Assembly: GCA_910589265.1 (NCBI GenBank) | Contig: CAJUTQ010000044.1 | Span: 1-13,915, forward strand | Reading direction: 5' to 3' | Origin: an uncultured Lachnospiraceae bacterium | GTDB taxonomy: Bacteria > Bacillota > Clostridia > Lachnospirales > Lachnospiraceae | DNA length: 13,915 bases | Part shown: one piece after another, positions 12,457 to 13,915 of the stretch | Numbering within the stretch: position 1 is the first letter of the stretch | How the letters are laid out: every line of letters begins with the position of its first letter | Position numbers and translations under genes: made by a program | The notes under the pieces: model-generated | The model's database searches: none | What the model saw: only the letters and a program-made list of their open reading frames with translations | Told to the model about the DNA's origin: nothing

Positions 12457-12506
12457 CCCATTGGTTTCAGGCATAGGGATGCCTGTGCTGGTATGATGCC
12501 AGCGGG
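12457..12506 (-). ncRNA. Possible structured leader RNA element
   Basis: Immediately 5' of the terminator on the - strand are two adjacent hairpins: GCTGG/CCAGC (12503-12499 with 12491-12487) and CAGGCAT/ATGCCTG (12485-12479 with 12474-12468). They are bracketed by CCC (12506-12504) and GGG (12459-12457), which could close a three-way junction. I do not recognise it as a known riboswitch. It could be a regulatory leader or a small RNA ending at the following terminator. Confidence 0.4.
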
Positions 12507-12598
12507 TTACATTTTGTATCTCTTAAAACCTGCTATCCGCCAAAATAGTTATGGTTTATATATTGTAGAAAGTTGTGTGGACAAAATAATCAGAAACT

Positions 12599-12637
12599 CA
12601 GATAGGAATGTTCTGATACAGTACCCTATCTGATAGG
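12599..12637. promoter_or_regulatory. Operator-like palindrome cluster
   Basis: CAGATAGG (12599-12606) is the exact inverse of CCTATCTG (12625-12632), and CCTATC-T-GATAGG (12625-12637) is itself a perfect palindrome. Three TATC half-sites in 39 bp midway between divergent transcription units fit a repressor or activator binding region. A hairpin at RNA level is the alternative. Confidence 0.4.
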
Positions 12638-12938
12638 TTGGTTATTTATTGGAATCCATTTTTTATAATGACAATGTATAGAGAAAAGGAAATCATTCGT
12701 GATTGTTTGAAAAGGAGCTTTGATAAAGGCATTCATCCATAATCTATACTTCTTATAAATATCAGGGTGCTGTTTAGCAATGTAAAAAAGGAGATGTTTC
12801 GACAGTCCATACAGGGTACAGGATACATGGTATTTTGCAGACCTGCTTATCGCCAATTTAGTTGACATCAGGATGCCTTGATTGCAGGGCAGTGTTACGA
12901 GGAAAGCACATATATAGGAAAAGAGATAAACAGGAACA

Positions 12939-12986
12939 ATGATATACAGGGTTCATCTGAGTTTATCAGATGAAGAGCAAAAGTAA
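12939..12986 (+). CDS. 15-codon leader-peptide-like frame
   Basis: ATG at 12939 encodes MIYRVHLSLSDEEQK and stops just before a terminator. AGGAA lies 3 nt upstream of the ATG, so initiation is weak. The sequence 'RVHLSLSDEE' resembles the beginning of a ribbon-helix-helix protein, so it may be a 5' remnant. A 9-bp perfect hairpin, TTCATCTGA/TCAGATGAA (12952-12960, 12966-12974), lies within the frame. A leader peptide controlling read-through into the next gene is possible. Confidence 0.3.
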   Translation: MIYRVHLSLSDEEQK

Positions 12987-12995
12987 TTTTGGGTG

Positions 12996-13028
12996 GGGAT
13001 GTCTTCTTTAAGATGTCCCTGCTTTTTT
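12996..13028 (+). terminator. Terminator/attenuator upstream of the 13069 gene
   Basis: GGGATGTCTT (12996-13005) pairs with AAGATGTCCC (13010-13019), including two G-U pairs, around a CTTT loop, followed by TG, C and TTTTTT (13023-13028). Only 40 nt separate it from the next start codon, so either it attenuates that gene or a promoter is squeezed between. Confidence 0.75.
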
Positions 13029-13068
13029 ATATAGATAAAATTCGTATGAGCAGGGAGGTGAAGAATAA

Positions 13069-13674
13069 ATGAAAGAACATATCAAGCATTGGTATCCAAA
13101 GGATGAGAGGTTTTTCAAAGTGCTGTCCATAGCAGGGAATGTCAGACAGGAAGATGCCGCAAAGATAGATATATCGGCAAGCAGGCTTAAAAATATGGAG
13201 AAAGACAGGCTGATCGAGAAAGTGACATATCCATCAAGATATAATAAGAATCCAAGAAGCAATGTAAGCTATGCGCTGACAAAGAAGGGGAAAGATTTCA
13301 TTTCTCAAAAATATGGGATAAGCAGATGCCAGAACGCCCATGCAGCGGAGCATAACTGTAAAGTGGCGGAGATAATCTGCAGTCTGGATAAGAGAGAGAT
13401 CGAGACAGTGCAGGCAGAATGGCAGACAAGGGACCAGATGGAAGAAGCATTGGAGCAGATGAAGCAGGAGGGCAATTATGACCAGTATGATTATTATATA
13501 GATCTATGGAAAGCAGGATTGATCAGCGCCGTGGATGTGGTATACACTTCTGTTACGACAGGGGAGATGGTGTGTTGTGAAGTGGTGACAAACAGCTACA
13601 AAGATTCAGATATACAGGGGAAAGAGTACTGCGGGGAGATTTTGCAGATGGAGGTTGAGTATGTGAGGGTGTGA
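13069..13674 (+). CDS. Winged-helix protein with nuclease-like C-terminal domain, replication-relaxation-like
   Basis: A 201-aa soluble protein. Residues 10-80 form a winged helix: RFFKVLSIAGNVRQEDAAKI, then SRLKNMEKDRLIEKVTY and a wing ending SYALTKKGKDFI. After a helical segment (HAAEHNCKVAEIICSLD) the C-terminal 60 residues read ISAVDVVYTS, then EMVCCEVVTNSYKDSDIQGK. The D...E-x-(T/K) strand pattern recalls degenerate PD-(D/E)XK domains found after winged helices in replication-relaxation-type proteins of plasmids and ICEs. I am fairly sure of the winged helix and only suspect the second domain. GGGAGGTG lies about 9 nt before the ATG. It is transcribed away from the DUF5688-SSB cluster behind an attenuator-like leader; it may bind DNA for replication control or regulate the element. 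Confidence 0.7.
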   Translation: MKEHIKHWYPKDERFFKVLSIAGNVRQEDAAKIDISASRLKNMEKDRLIEKVTYPSRYNKNPRSNVSYALTKKGKDFISQKYGISRCQNAHAAEHNCKVAEIICSLDKREIETVQAEWQTRDQMEEALEQMKQEGNYDQYDYYIDLWKAGLISAVDVVYTSVTTGEMVCCEVVTNSYKDSDIQGKEYCGEILQMEVEYVRV

Positions 13675-13915
13675 AAATGCTAATTGACAAAATGGAAAAA
13701 TATGATATCCTGTAACGATACAGTCATAAGAGTGTATGGGCGGGAAGGAGCACAATGAATATATGAAACAGTACATACCTGAATCCGTGAAGTTAATTGT
13801 ATTTATATGCCAATCTACAATCAGATTGGCAAAAAGTAGAAAATGCACCTTGATAATGCTGAATAAACCTGTGTTAATGTGAGGAATATACTGCCAGATT
13901 CCATCCGTCCCTATA
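13675..13915. other. Right edge with short, possibly broken frames
   Basis: No normal gene. A frame from ATG 13677 gives MLIDKMEKYDIL and stops at 13713-13715; in another frame it continues CNDTVIRVYGREGAQ to about 13757, as if one C had been inserted. A second frame, ATG 13736 to 13882 (48 codons; internal ATG at 13763 with GGAG 12 nt upstream), contains MKQYIPESVKLIVFICQS. Neither matches a family I know. GCCAATCT/AGATTGGC (13809-13816, 13823-13830) is a perfect 8-bp hairpin inside the second frame without a T tract. Confidence 0.35.

Larger units (their letters stand above)
12393..13068. other. 676-bp divergent regulatory region
   Basis: No convincing gene. From left: SD of the DUF5688 gene, an intrinsic terminator and two hairpins on the - strand (12421-12506), possible - strand promoter elements around 12546-12580, a CAGATAGG/CCTATC palindromic cluster (12599-12637), about 280 bp with nothing I can assign (12640-12920), a 15-codon frame with hairpin (12939-12986) and a + strand terminator (12996-13028). 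An 80-codon - strand frame at 12626-12868 lacks an SD and family resemblance and is not called. Confidence 0.6.

Noticed and set aside
12393..12461. Longer N-terminus for the DUF5688 protein
   Set aside because: The extra codons run through an intrinsic terminator hairpin and U tract, while the ATG at 12392 has a perfect SD and matches the family start.
12626..12868. 80-codon - strand frame
   Set aside because: No SD, no family resemblance, lies in a region of short chance frames; composition looks like non-coding AT-rich DNA.
1..13915. tRNA or rRNA genes, especially a tRNA as integration target
   Set aside because: I saw no cloverleaf-like or TTCGAATC-type segments near the junction or elsewhere; the apparent target is a protein-coding gene.

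Overview
The window looks like accessory DNA from a low-to-moderate G+C Firmicute, most likely a gut Clostridia/Lachnospiraceae genome. This is inferred from strong AAAGGAG-type ribosome binding sites, U-tailed intrinsic terminators, and gene families I associate with integrative and conjugative elements (ICEs) of that group: ICE-type SSB, short RadC, a phage/ICE J-domain protein, DUF5688, DUF262, an Rpn-type nuclease and an orphan Phd antitoxin. No conjugation or integrase gene lies inside the window, so the ICE assignment rests on gene content plus an attachment-site-like junction.

Left part (1-3260, AT-rich, + strand). A 475-aa protein of unknown family with a C-terminal PD-(D/E)XK nuclease signature comes first (172-1599). 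A 460-bp non-coding stretch follows, with tandem 12-bp repeats and a 5' fragment of a low-molecular-weight protein tyrosine phosphatase gene. That fragment keeps its SD, ATG and MIKILFVCHGNIC and stops abruptly near 1850. I read this as an integration junction, with repeats on both sides that could be recombinase arm sites. Just right of it is a toxin-antitoxin-like operon behind a near-consensus promoter: a small charged protein (2064-2300) and a 209-aa ADP-ribosyltransferase-like protein (2305-2934). The stretch 2935-3262 holds only tiny frames and a terminator.

Middle part (3260-7520, - strand). This holds two unrecognised proteins: one has a C-terminal helix-turn-helix-like region, the other an SD that can be sequestered in a leader hairpin. 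It also holds an orphan Phd/YefM antitoxin, a small conserved-looking gene broken by a frameshift and with ATA where its start should be, and an Rpn-family nuclease with its own promoter and terminator.

Right part (7517-12392, - strand). This is a long co-directional cluster, read from high to low coordinates: DUF5688, SSB, a small frame without a normal start, DUF262 with a long acidic tail, an intrinsic terminator, short RadC, J-domain protein, and two small unknown proteins. SSB, RadC and J-domain proteins suggest handling of single-stranded or transferred DNA; DUF262 and Rpn suggest DNA targeting or defence. A regulatory region (12393-13068) separates this cluster from a divergent + strand winged-helix protein (13069-13674). 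It contains a multi-hairpin leader with terminator facing the cluster, a CCTATC palindrome, and a 15-codon frame followed by a terminator facing the + strand gene. The last 240 bp hold only short, possibly broken frames.
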